DNA from: Bacteroidales bacterium UBA3724
Lineage (GTDB): Bacteria; Bacteroidota; Bacteroidia; Bacteroidales; P3
Reading direction: 5' to 3'
NCBI GenBank assembly: GCA_002371315.1
Contig: DFHL01000013.1
Span: forward strand, 13,855 to 77,854
Length of the DNA stretch: 64,000 bases
Each line of letters begins with the position of its first letter. The first letter of the stretch is position 1. Positions 1 to 7,605 of this stretch are shown in pieces. The notes beneath the pieces are model-generated. The model did not search any database. It saw only the letters and a list, made by a program, of their open reading frames with translations, and had not been told where the DNA came from. Made by a program: the position numbers and the translations under genes.

Positions 1-389
1 ACACAGTAGCCAATCTCCAGAATGTTGGTCCCTATCGAGTTCATCAACTGTTTCTGCTGCAGGCCCTTCTCACTCTCGGAGTAGTAGCCCAGCTCCTGCG
101 ACGCGCGACGCAGCACACTAATAAGCTCGCCGGGCACATTGCCGCGCGGACAGCGGGTCTTGCACGACATACACTGGCCGCAATACCAAATCGTGTCGCC
201 CTTCAGCAAAGCCTCTATCTCGTTCTCGTCGCCTCGCTGCACCGTGTCGCAGATGCGGCGGGGGTCATAGTCGTAAAACTCGGCCGCAGGGCACACCGCA
301 GTGCACATACCGCAGTTCATACACGCCTTCAGAGCCTCGTCGGCCCTGACATCCTGTTTCAGATAATCTACCAGATTGCTCATAGCCAT
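1..389 (-). CDS. HdrC-like 4Fe-4S ferredoxin subunit, C-terminus cut by window edge
   Basis: The reading frame is open from its ATG (389-387) to the left edge, giving 129 residues. Two ferredoxin motifs are visible: CMNCGMCTAVCP near residue 29 and CGQCMSCKTRCP near residue 70, each able to hold a [4Fe-4S] cluster. Spacing and length resemble subunit C of heterodisulfide reductase-like complexes, which pass electrons between a flavin subunit and a HdrB-like subunit. The ATG overlaps the TAA stop of the upstream VOC gene by one base (TAATG), so the two are translationally coupled. The partner subunits would lie left of the window. The family is fairly certain; the redox partner is not known. 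Confidence 0.75.
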   Translation of the reverse strand, partial: MAMSNLVDYLKQDVRADEALKACMNCGMCTAVCPAAEFYDYDPRRICDTVQRGDENEIEALLKGDTIWYCGQCMSCKTRCPRGNVPGELISVLRRASQELGYYSESEKGLQQKQLMNSIGTNILEIGYC

Positions 390-1459
390 TAGTTGAATTT
401 AACCTTGTTGAGGCCCATCAGGCGGAAAAACACCTTCGGGAATGCCTTCTCGCGGTCGCGTTTCAGCATATCGATATAGATGTGCGGACGCTTCAGCACC
501 GTCAGCTTGTGCGCCTCGACCAGCTCTATCAGCGTCCCGTCGGGGTCCTCGACGTATGTGAAATGGCCGCTGGCCTCACCCATATCGAAATGCTCATTGC
601 CCTTGCAGCTGTCCACCGTGAAGGGGAAGCCCAAAGCGTTGCAATGCTTCTCCAGCGCACGCATATTCGTCACATCGAAGCAGATCTGGATAAAGCCCGG
701 ATCGCCCCACTGGCGACCCTCGTAAATCTTGCGGGGCTGGCGGTCGAGCGGCTGAACCAGCTCGATGGCGCTCTCGCCAAACAGGGGCACAAAAGCCCCC
801 TTGCGCTTCTTGCTGCCAGCCAGCAGCACACGGCGGAAACGGCCGTTGCCGCCGCGCATAAAGGCCAGGTCGTCGAACGTGCCCGTCACGTCGTAGACGA
901 TGCGGTCGTAGCCCAGCACGTCACGATACAGCGGAATCGTGCGCTCGATGTCGGTGCATCCAGTGGCCGCACCCACGATGCCGCCGCTCAGGCGTCCGCG
1001 GTCGATGAACACATAGCTGTCCTCGACCACCTGGAACCAGTTGCCCCACGGGTCCTCGACCACAAAGCAGCGGCGCCCGTCGGGAGCCGTGCACAGGGGC
1101 CCTATCTTGTCGTACTTCAGCAGCAGCTCCTTGCGGAAAGCCTCGACGTTGCGGCTCTTGATTCTTGCCGCAAAGATGCCCAAATCGCCCACCTGGATGT
1201 CGAAATCCACCGGCTGGGGCTTGCGCTCGCTGTACTGCCATATCTCGAATCCGCCGCCACCCTGCAGGTTGACAGCGATACAGGCGTGGCGCTTCTGCGC
1301 CTTGCCGCCGGTGTAGGGCAGCATACGCTCGGCCACCGTGTCGTCCTCAAGGATGCGCACATCCATCTGGAACATATCTATATACCAACGCCAGGATGCC
1401 TGAAAATCAACACATCCCACGCCGACTTGCTGTATTCCTGAAACAAAGAAATCTTCCAT
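389..1459 (-). CDS. VOC-superfamily protein with two glyoxalase-like domains
   Basis: The 356-residue protein contains two vicinal-oxygen-chelate (VOC) halves. The first runs about residues 8-150, with ending motif DPWGNWFQVVE. The second runs about 155-320, ending EDPDGTLIELVEAHK. This is the fold of 4-hydroxyphenylpyruvate dioxygenase and extradiol dioxygenases, in which His and Glu residues bind a divalent metal. The match to any named enzyme is weak, so the substrate is not assigned. It is coupled by a one-base stop/start overlap to the HdrC-like gene, which suggests a redox or ring-metabolism role for the operon (inference). Confidence 0.75.
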   Translation of the reverse strand: MEDFFVSGIQQVGVGCVDFQASWRWYIDMFQMDVRILEDDTVAERMLPYTGGKAQKRHACIAVNLQGGGGFEIWQYSERKPQPVDFDIQVGDLGIFAARIKSRNVEAFRKELLLKYDKIGPLCTAPDGRRCFVVEDPWGNWFQVVEDSYVFIDRGRLSGGIVGAATGCTDIERTIPLYRDVLGYDRIVYDVTGTFDDLAFMRGGNGRFRRVLLAGSKKRKGAFVPLFGESAIELVQPLDRQPRKIYEGRQWGDPGFIQICFDVTNMRALEKHCNALGFPFTVDSCKGNEHFDMGEASGHFTYVEDPDGTLIELVEAHKLTVLKRPHIYIDMLKRDREKAFPKVFFRLMGLNKVKFN

Positions 1460-1627
1460 ATCGGTTCCAAAAAATTTATTTCATTTGCCCACAAAACGAC
1501 AAATGTTGCAAAAAATTATTTTTCAACGTGTTAAAAGTGCAGAAAAACTTCGCTCGTCCGTAACGTTTTCCCGCCCCGGGCCTCTGCCGACACCCGTTCC
1601 GAGCCCCTTTCACGCTCTACATCAACG

Positions 1628-1663
1628 CAAAAAAGAGGGGACCCTTCCGGATCCCCCGCTTTT
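1628..1663 (-). terminator. Intrinsic terminator after lipoprotein gene
   Basis: On the minus strand a GGGGA...TCCCC hairpin, with outer AAAG/CTTT pairing, is followed by a run of six T. It lies about 80 bp downstream of the stop of the minus-strand lipoprotein gene and separates it from the VOC/HdrC operon. The rest of the 1460-1743 gap shows no gene. Confidence 0.65.
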
Positions 1664-1743
1664 CTACAGATTATTTATTTACAAAATACTCACAAACAAT
1701 TTGTGCCTATTTCAGCTGGATTTACAAACCAATCGCTATCGGC

Positions 1744-2319
1744 TTACACAAGGCTGAAAACAAGCGTCTCGAAGAAGCCGAGGAACGTCGAGCTGACCGG
1801 GTCGGTGGGGTCGCCCTGCAGCGGAGAGCTGACAGTCATCGTGTTGGTGGCGGCGTCATAGACAAAATCGAGCGTGATGGTCACAGGGTCGCCGTTCGAA
1901 ATCTCGTTGACGGTGCCAACCATAGTGCCGATGTTGGTGGTCTGGTCGAAAACGAAGGCAAAGTCGATGGTCATCGTCTCGCCGTCGGCAGTGACAAACA
2001 CGACTTCCGTGCTGTCGAAAGCGCTGATGGACATAGCCAGCGTGTCGCCCGTCGAGTTGAAATCGAGCGAGAAAGTGGCGTTGATGGGAAGCGAAAGATC
2101 GACATTGGGGATATTGAGGCCATAGACAGAAGCGAGGTCGAGGACGGTGTCCACATTGCAGACCCACTGCGTGTTGGCAAAATTGTTGCTCTTGTTGGCC
2201 TTCAGGGCGTTGGTGTTGATTTCGATGTTCTGGTTGGCGGGTTCAACGTTCTCTTTTGAGCAGGAAGCCATACCAAGGGTAAGGAGTGCAGCAAGTGCGA
2301 AGAAAAAAGTTTTTTTCAT
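1744..2319 (-). CDS. Hypothetical lipoprotein
   Basis: The 191-residue product starts with a lipoprotein signal peptide (MKKTFFFALAALLTLGMASC), with Cys20 as the predicted lipidated residue. The mature part is acidic and rich in Thr, Asp and Asn. It has alternating hydrophobic stretches suggesting a beta-sandwich or lipocalin-like fold (for example DPVTITLDFVYDAATNTMTV near the C-terminus), similar in style to small surface lipoproteins of Bacteroidales. No family is recognised. It stands alone, with a terminator behind it and 620 bp of non-coding DNA in front. Confidence 0.8.
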   Translation of the reverse strand: MKKTFFFALAALLTLGMASCSKENVEPANQNIEINTNALKANKSNNFANTQWVCNVDTVLDLASVYGLNIPNVDLSLPINATFSLDFNSTGDTLAMSISAFDSTEVVFVTADGETMTIDFAFVFDQTTNIGTMVGTVNEISNGDPVTITLDFVYDAATNTMTVSSPLQGDPTDPVSSTFLGFFETLVFSLV

Positions 2320-2605
2320 TTTGATTGTTTATTTAATTGTTTTGAATTTGATTTTTTTTGTTTTGCTTTTAACCCTAAAACGTATCGCGGAACCCAAAAA
2401 CTACAAAATGATGAAAAAAAATTTTGAAAATATTTTCAGAAGGCTGATTTGCAGCACTAAACAGATGAAAAATTTTTTCTTCCGCCCTATGCGTCCGCGC
2501 CTTCTGGCCGCCTCGGGGCATCGCACCGCCGACGGCGACATCGCCGCCGAGCCACCTCTGCCATTTTGTCAGTCTTTGAAATCCTATCCAAAATCCACCC
2601 ATACT

Positions 2606-2735
2606 CCACTGGCGAAAAATTTGGTAAAAACAAGGTAGAACTTTGAGTGAACTTTGATAGGAAATTGGTATTGGGAATCAGGCGTTTAAAAATGCCGATT
2701 TTTGGCCGTTTTTGGCGGTTTCGAAATGTTTTTGA
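2606..2735 (+). repeat. Dispersed 11-bp-phased element, copy 1 (degenerate)
   Basis: The element starts with CCACTGGCG and continues as five units spaced 11 bp apart, each around TTTGG/TTTGA and followed by TA or GTGA. It ends in GGTATTGGGAATCAG, and is followed by a GGCCGTTTTTGG-like tail. It is the most diverged of five copies in the window. It lies in the 2320-2942 gap, which otherwise shows no gene; the stretch 2320-2600 is A/T-rich upstream DNA of the lipoprotein gene. Confidence 0.75.
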
Positions 2736-2942
2736 AACAAAAAAAACTGACAAAATGTCAGTTAATTTTTTTAGGAAGGGGTTCGATTATGATTTCCGCC
2801 CTGCCCGGAGGTGCGAGGATTAGCACTTCCCGGCGGTGCAAAACATCACAACATTTTATTTATAGCTTCTGGATGTGTCGCACCAATGAACAAAAAGAAA
2901 CAGGGTTCCGCAGGGAGAAAACAGCTCCGCTGCCGATGGCGG

Positions 2943-4304
2943 TCAGCGCTGGACGGCCTTATAGGTGAGGAATAGGCCTATGGGCAGCATCACGAAGGTG
3001 GAAATCCACATACCGATGCTTCCGAGGGCACCCTCGCGGACGGCCTTTTCGGCTATCATTCCCACTACATAATAAAGTACAAAGAAGATAACCGATGCCA
3101 CAAGGGGCACGCCCAGGCCGCCCTTGCGCACAATGGAGCCAAACGGCGCGCCGACAAGGAAGAGCACGATACAGGCAAGGCTGAGGGTCCATTTGCGGTG
3201 CCATTCGATGTAGTGGCGGTTGATGTATTCGTTCTGCGAGGTGATGACCTGGCTGTGGATGCGGATGTCGCTTTGGCTGCGCTCGGCCTTGGCTATGGCG
3301 TCGCCGCATACGCGCTTCAGGGTTTTCAGGTCGAGCGAGTCGCACAGGTCGGAGCAGTCCACGCGCTGGCTGCGCCCGGCGGCGGTGCTTGGCGGCTTGT
3401 GTCCGTCGGCATAGCACAGCGGTACCGAATTACTCAGGTTCTCACGCTGGCTGGCGACGTTGGCGTCGCGCTGCTCTTTGAGGCGGACGATGTTCGAGTC
3501 GAGCTGGCTGGTGTTCATCATCTGGTAGCCGCCCTGGAAGATGCTTTCGTCGGTCTTGTCGAAGGCGAAGCTCGAGAGGTCGAAGGTCATCTCGTTCTTT
3601 TCGAAGCGTATGCGCGTGAAGGGTTTGGACTCGGCGCTGCTGTTGGCATCGTTTTCGCTGTAGGAGCATCCGTCGTAGAGGGTGAAGAGCAAATAGCGCT
3701 CGTCGGGGGTGGTCTGCATCGTGCCGCGGCGGGCCACGACCACGTCGGGCTGGCTCGACGAGGTGCGATGGTCGTAGATGGTGATGTCGTGCAGCGTCTT
3801 GCCGTCGGGGTCTTTCTGGTTGACGCGTATCACGAAGCCGTCGATTTCGGAATAGTATTCGCCGGGACGGATGTTGAGGGCCGGTTTCTTGCGCGTTATG
3901 TCGTAGAGGGTTGTGCGGTATTTGAGCACCGCCGACGGCATAACATAGTCGGCAAAAAGATAGGCCACCACGGTCATCATCAGCACGATGATGCCCATCG
4001 GCATCATTGCGCGCCACAGGGGCACGCCGCCGCTTTTGATGGCCACCAGTTCGTAGTGCTCGCCGAGGTTGCCCATCGTCATTATCGAGGCGAAGAGGAC
4101 GGCAATGGGCATAGCCATAGGCACAAAGGTGGCCGAGGCGTCGAGCAGCAGCTCGGCGATGATGCCCACCGAAAGGCCCTTGCCGGCAATGTCGTCGACA
4201 TACTTCCAGATGAACTGCATCAGCAGGACAAAGACGGCGATGACGAAAGTGAGGACCAGCGGCCCCACATAGGATTTCACTATCAGTTTGTCGAGTTTCT
4301 TCAT
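2943..4304 (-). CDS. LptF/LptG-type permease of the LPS export ABC transporter
   Basis: The 453-residue protein has the YjgP/YjgQ layout. Three N-terminal membrane segments (about residues 12-35, 50-80 and 95-125) include the family sequence MTMGNLGEHYELVAIKSGG. A large periplasmic region of about 230 residues follows, then three C-terminal segments (about 365-450). LptF and LptG pair with LptB2 to lift lipopolysaccharide from the inner membrane to the LptC/A bridge. It is longer than the usual 360 residues because the periplasmic part is enlarged with Ser- and Lys-rich sequence. F and G cannot be told apart here. It is the last gene of the dxr-rseP operon. Confidence 0.9.
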   Translation of the reverse strand: MKKLDKLIVKSYVGPLVLTFVIAVFVLLMQFIWKYVDDIAGKGLSVGIIAELLLDASATFVPMAMPIAVLFASIMTMGNLGEHYELVAIKSGGVPLWRAMMPMGIIVLMMTVVAYLFADYVMPSAVLKYRTTLYDITRKKPALNIRPGEYYSEIDGFVIRVNQKDPDGKTLHDITIYDHRTSSSQPDVVVARRGTMQTTPDERYLLFTLYDGCSYSENDANSSAESKPFTRIRFEKNEMTFDLSSFAFDKTDESIFQGGYQMMNTSQLDSNIVRLKEQRDANVASQRENLSNSVPLCYADGHKPPSTAAGRSQRVDCSDLCDSLDLKTLKRVCGDAIAKAERSQSDIRIHSQVITSQNEYINRHYIEWHRKWTLSLACIVLFLVGAPFGSIVRKGGLGVPLVASVIFFVLYYVVGMIAEKAVREGALGSIGMWISTFVMLPIGLFLTYKAVQR

Positions 4305-4373
4305 CTGTTGTGCAGTTTTAGTGCCGAGGCCGGCAGCGGCGACGGGCAGCGCCGGCCTCGAGTCAACATATTG

Positions 4374-5828
4374 TCAGAATCCCAGCCAGCGCAATATGTC
4401 GTTGCCGTTGGCCACAACGAGAAGTGCCAGGAGCAGGAACATACCGATGGTCTGCGACACTTCGAGGAATTTCTCGCTCGGCTTGCGGCGGGTTATGATT
4501 TCCCACAGCGTGAAGAGGATGTGGCCGCCGTCGAGACCGGGGATGGGGATGACGTTCATAAAGGCCAGGATCAGGGCCAGCAGGGCCGTGATGTTCCAGA
4601 ACGAATACCAGTCCCAATGCGAGGGGAAGAGGCCGCCGAGGGTGCCGAAACCGCCGAGGCCCTTGTAGCCGTCCTTGGTGAAGAGGATGCGCAACGAGCG
4701 GGCATAGGTGGTCATCTGTTCCCAGCCGTAGCTGATGCCCACGGGGATGGCCTGGAAGAAGGTGTAGTCGGTGTGGACGCACTCGAAGAGGTCGCGGAAG
4801 TCGGCCAGGTAGACACCGATCTTGCCTTTGCCGTCGATTTCGACCTGGACGCTGTCGAGCTGGCCGTTGCGCCACAGGCCAATAGTGGCGGTGGTGTTCT
4901 TGAGTTCGGCAAGGCGGGCCGAGATCTCGGTAAAGCAGGCCATCGGCTCGCCGTTGATGCTGACCACGCTGTCGCCTATCTGCATACCACCGCGTTTGGC
5001 GCGCGAGCCGGGGCCGAAGTCCTTGACAACGAACGGGGCGCGGACGGAGAAGAGCAGATTGGTGTCGCGCGGTTCAATCTTGGTCAGCAGGTCGCCCGAT
5101 ATGGGCAGGTCGACGCGCACGACGGTGTCGCGGCAAGAGGTGGACAGGGTGCTGTCGGGGCCGTAGACGGTGTCGACGATGCTGGTGTGGCGCATAACCG
5201 AGACGACGTTGGGACGGTCGAGCAACAGCTTGTGCTGGGTCTTGACGATATCGGTCATTTCCTCGCCGTCGATGGCACAGATGATGTCGCCCGACTGGAA
5301 GCCTTCGCTCACCAGCACGGGGTGATAGTCGTAGCCCAGTTTGGCATTCTGGAGCGGCAGGTCGTTTTTGCCCCAGTGGGCGAAGATGCAGCTGTAGAGG
5401 AGCAGGGCCGAGAGGAAGTTGACCAGCACGCCGCCGCTGATGATGCAGAGGCGCTGCCAGGCGGGTTTGGAGCGGTACTCCCACGATTGCGGTTCGCTCT
5501 CGAGGTCGTCGGCGCCCTTGGTCTCGTCGATCATTCCGGCAATGTCGCAATAGCCGCCGAGCGGAATCCAGCCGATGCCCCACAGGGTGTTGTCCTGGTC
5601 TTCGGGGGCGAGGTTTTTCTCGTCCCACTCGTCGGGTGTCTTGTCGTTAAAGAAAAGGAAGTGCCATTTGCCGCCGAACTTCTTGGCTTTCAGGATAGAG
5701 AACTTCCAGTTGAAGAAGATGTAGAAGCGGCGGACGCGCGTTTTGAACAGGCGGGCAAAGAGGTAGTGTCCAAGCTCGTGTGTCAGCACGAGCAGAGTGA
5801 GGCTGAGTATAAGAGCCAGTATTTTCAT
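4374..5828 (-). CDS. rseP: RseP-type site-2 (intramembrane) zinc metalloprotease
   Basis: The 484-residue protein has the zinc motif HELGHY in the first membrane segment (residues 17-22) and the second metal motif LDGGH near residue 435. Two PDZ-like regions lie between them (for example GIKRGGMQIGDSVVSINGEPM-like sequence near residue 275). In other bacteria RseP cleaves anti-sigma factors and leftover signal peptides in the inner membrane. An insert between the first helix and the PDZ region makes it longer than the 450-residue E. coli protein. It follows dxr by 7 bp, so the two are one transcript. Confidence 0.93.
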   Translation of the reverse strand: MKILALILSLTLLVLTHELGHYLFARLFKTRVRRFYIFFNWKFSILKAKKFGGKWHFLFFNDKTPDEWDEKNLAPEDQDNTLWGIGWIPLGGYCDIAGMIDETKGADDLESEPQSWEYRSKPAWQRLCIISGGVLVNFLSALLLYSCIFAHWGKNDLPLQNAKLGYDYHPVLVSEGFQSGDIICAIDGEEMTDIVKTQHKLLLDRPNVVSVMRHTSIVDTVYGPDSTLSTSCRDTVVRVDLPISGDLLTKIEPRDTNLLFSVRAPFVVKDFGPGSRAKRGGMQIGDSVVSINGEPMACFTEISARLAELKNTTATIGLWRNGQLDSVQVEIDGKGKIGVYLADFRDLFECVHTDYTFFQAIPVGISYGWEQMTTYARSLRILFTKDGYKGLGGFGTLGGLFPSHWDWYSFWNITALLALILAFMNVIPIPGLDGGHILFTLWEIITRRKPSEKFLEVSQTIGMFLLLALLVVANGNDILRWLGF

Positions 5829-5835
5829 TTCTAAA

Positions 5836-6987
5836 CTATTTGTTCATCAATTCTTTACGGACTTCGGCATCGCATTCAAGGAGCTGGTCGAAAGTCGGTT
5901 TTGCAATAAAATGGGCGCGCTCGACAGCATCGGCCACATAGTCGGCGATGTCGAGGAACCGCAGCTTGCCGTCGATGAAGCGCTGCACAGCCACTTCGTT
6001 GGCGGCATTGAGGACGCAGGGGATATTGCCGCCGCGCTCTATGGCCTTGTAGGCCAAGGGGAGGCAGCGGAACGTTTCGGTGTCGGGACGCAGGAAGGTC
6101 AGCTCGGGATGCTCCCAGAAGCTGAAGCGCGGCAGGTGGCTTTCGATGCGGTGGGGATAGGAAAGGGCGTACTGGATGGGCGTTTCCATCGTCGGCGTGC
6201 CTATCTGGGCCTTGATGGAGCCATCCTCGAACTGCACCATAGAATGGACGATGCTCTGCGGATGGACAAGCACTTCGATGCGTCCGGTATCGACACCGAA
6301 CAGCCATTTGGCCTCAATGACTTCAAGCCCTTTGTTCATCAGGCTGGCAGAATCGATGGTCACCTTGCGGCCCATATTCCAATTGGGGTGACGCAGCACC
6401 TCGGCAAGGCTGACTGTGGCCAGCTGGTCGCGGCTGCGGCCCAGCAGCGGCCCGCCCGAGGCGGTGAGCAGTATCTTGTCGATGCGGTTTTGCATCTCGC
6501 CCTGCAGGGTCTGGAAGATGGCCGAATGCTCGGAATCGACAGGCAGGATGGCGGCACCGTGGCGACGCGCCTCGGCGGTGACAATCTCGCCGGCGACGAC
6601 CATAGTCTCCTTGTTGGCCAGGGCGATTGTTTTGCCTGCTTCGATGGCGCGCATTGTCGGCTTCAGGCCGGCAAAACCCACGATGGCGGCGACGACGATG
6701 TCGACGCAGTCCATTGCAACGGCATCGCACACCGAGCCCTCGCCGGCGAAGACCTTGACATCGGTGGCTTTGAGGGCCTCGCTGACTTCGGAATATTTGG
6801 CCTTGTCGGCGATGACCACCATATTGGGCTTAAATTCCAATGCTTGCTCTATCAGCAGGCTGGCATTGGAACCAGCCACAAGCACTTCGGCTTCGAAGAG
6901 GTCGGGATGACGACGTATGACGTTCAGCGTCTGGGTACCTATGGACCCGGTTGATCCTAATATTGCTATATGTTTCTTTCCGTTCAT
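5836..6987 (-). CDS. dxr: 1-deoxy-D-xylulose 5-phosphate reductoisomerase
   Basis: The 383-residue enzyme makes 2-C-methyl-D-erythritol 4-phosphate with NADPH in the non-mevalonate isoprenoid pathway. The NADPH loop ILGSTGSIGTQTL is at residues 9-21. The metal/substrate segment DSEHSAIFQ is near residue 155 and ASGGP near 183. The C-terminus ends with the usual helical domain. Length is normal. Its start overlaps the stop of the preceding M23-N-terminal-like gene by 4 bp (ATGA), and rseP follows after 7 bp. Confidence 0.96.
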   Translation of the reverse strand: MNGKKHIAILGSTGSIGTQTLNVIRRHPDLFEAEVLVAGSNASLLIEQALEFKPNMVVIADKAKYSEVSEALKATDVKVFAGEGSVCDAVAMDCVDIVVAAIVGFAGLKPTMRAIEAGKTIALANKETMVVAGEIVTAEARRHGAAILPVDSEHSAIFQTLQGEMQNRIDKILLTASGGPLLGRSRDQLATVSLAEVLRHPNWNMGRKVTIDSASLMNKGLEVIEAKWLFGVDTGRIEVLVHPQSIVHSMVQFEDGSIKAQIGTPTMETPIQYALSYPHRIESHLPRFSFWEHPELTFLRPDTETFRCLPLAYKAIERGGNIPCVLNAANEVAVQRFIDGKLRFLDIADYVADAVERAHFIAKPTFDQLLECDAEVRKELMNK

Positions 6988-7508
6988 TTGTTTTTGCTCT
7001 CCCTCGATTCCACTTCTTCGCGCAGCAGGCTGTCGGCCTTGGACTTGACGTAAGGCGTAGGCTGCACCTTGACGCTGTCGCTGCGACGCTGCTCGACGGC
7101 GTGGCGTTCGGCAGGGTCTTTGCCTAACATTATATATTGTATGTCGGCAAGCATTTCTTCCTGATTCTTGAGCTCGGTTTCGAGCGAATCGATGATACGA
7201 GCGTTTTCGTATGTCTGCTCCACCATACCCGTGTTGGCATAGCCCGGTATGAGCTCGCGCAGCGGAGTGAAGGCAAGCAGCAGGGCAGTAAGGAAAATCA
7301 GCACCAGCGACGTTATGCCAAGGAAGACGAAGATGTTGATGCCCGACAGTTGGAACGATATCTTTTCTTTATAGGTATCGGTGTCGAGAACGACAAAGCG
7401 ATGCTTGTGTTTCACAAGGTCGCCTATCGTGTGGCGCCCGTTCCAGAGACGCTGGAAGAAGCGCTTAACACCTGCAAAGAAGCTTGATATCTTTCCCTTT
7501 ACCGACAT
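6984..7508 (-). CDS. Membrane protein resembling the N-terminal part of Bacteroidota M23 peptidases, catalytic domain absent
   Basis: The 174-residue protein has a basic cytosolic start, then HRFVVLDTDTYKEKISFQLS, one membrane segment (about residues 57-80) and the sequence FTPLRELIPGYANT. That block is the typical N-terminal anchor of large M23 endopeptidases in this phylum. The next part, about residues 95-130, looks like coiled coil. The protein then ends with a charged tail, without any HxH or HxxxD zinc motif. It may be a truncated relative or a stand-alone regulator of cell-wall peptidases. It overlaps dxr by 4 bp. Confidence 0.75.
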   Translation of the reverse strand: MSVKGKISSFFAGVKRFFQRLWNGRHTIGDLVKHKHRFVVLDTDTYKEKISFQLSGINIFVFLGITSLVLIFLTALLLAFTPLRELIPGYANTGMVEQTYENARIIDSLETELKNQEEMLADIQYIMLGKDPAERHAVEQRRSDSVKVQPTPYVKSKADSLLREEVESRESKNK

Positions 7509-7520
7509 ACTTGTTCAGTC

Positions 7521-7560
7521 AAAAAAAGCGGTGCTTCGATCTCCACCTCCGCACCGCCTT
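7521..7560 (-). terminator. Intrinsic terminator after ppiD-like gene
   Basis: On the minus strand GCGGTGC and GCACCGC form a 7-bp stem around a 16-nt loop, followed by seven T. It lies 46 bp after the PpiD-like stop codon and isolates that gene from the M23-like/dxr/rseP operon. Confidence 0.85.
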
Positions 7561-7605
7561 GTTTTACGTTTGTCAAATACGCTGTCTCAAACGCTGTCGC
7601 TATGT

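Noticed and set aside
482..1441. A 319-codon plus-strand frame over the VOC gene, and similar long antisense frames over dxr, ppiD, the acyltransferase and the serine palmitoyltransferase
   Set aside because: Each lies opposite a gene with clear family motifs and shows only Ala/Val/His/Gln-rich low-complexity translation.
3198..5834. An 878-codon open frame on the plus strand, antisense to the lptF/G and rseP genes
   Set aside because: It is the mirror of two well-recognised minus-strand genes and has no domain, signal peptide or upstream promoter. G/C-rich codon use on one strand often leaves the opposite frame open.
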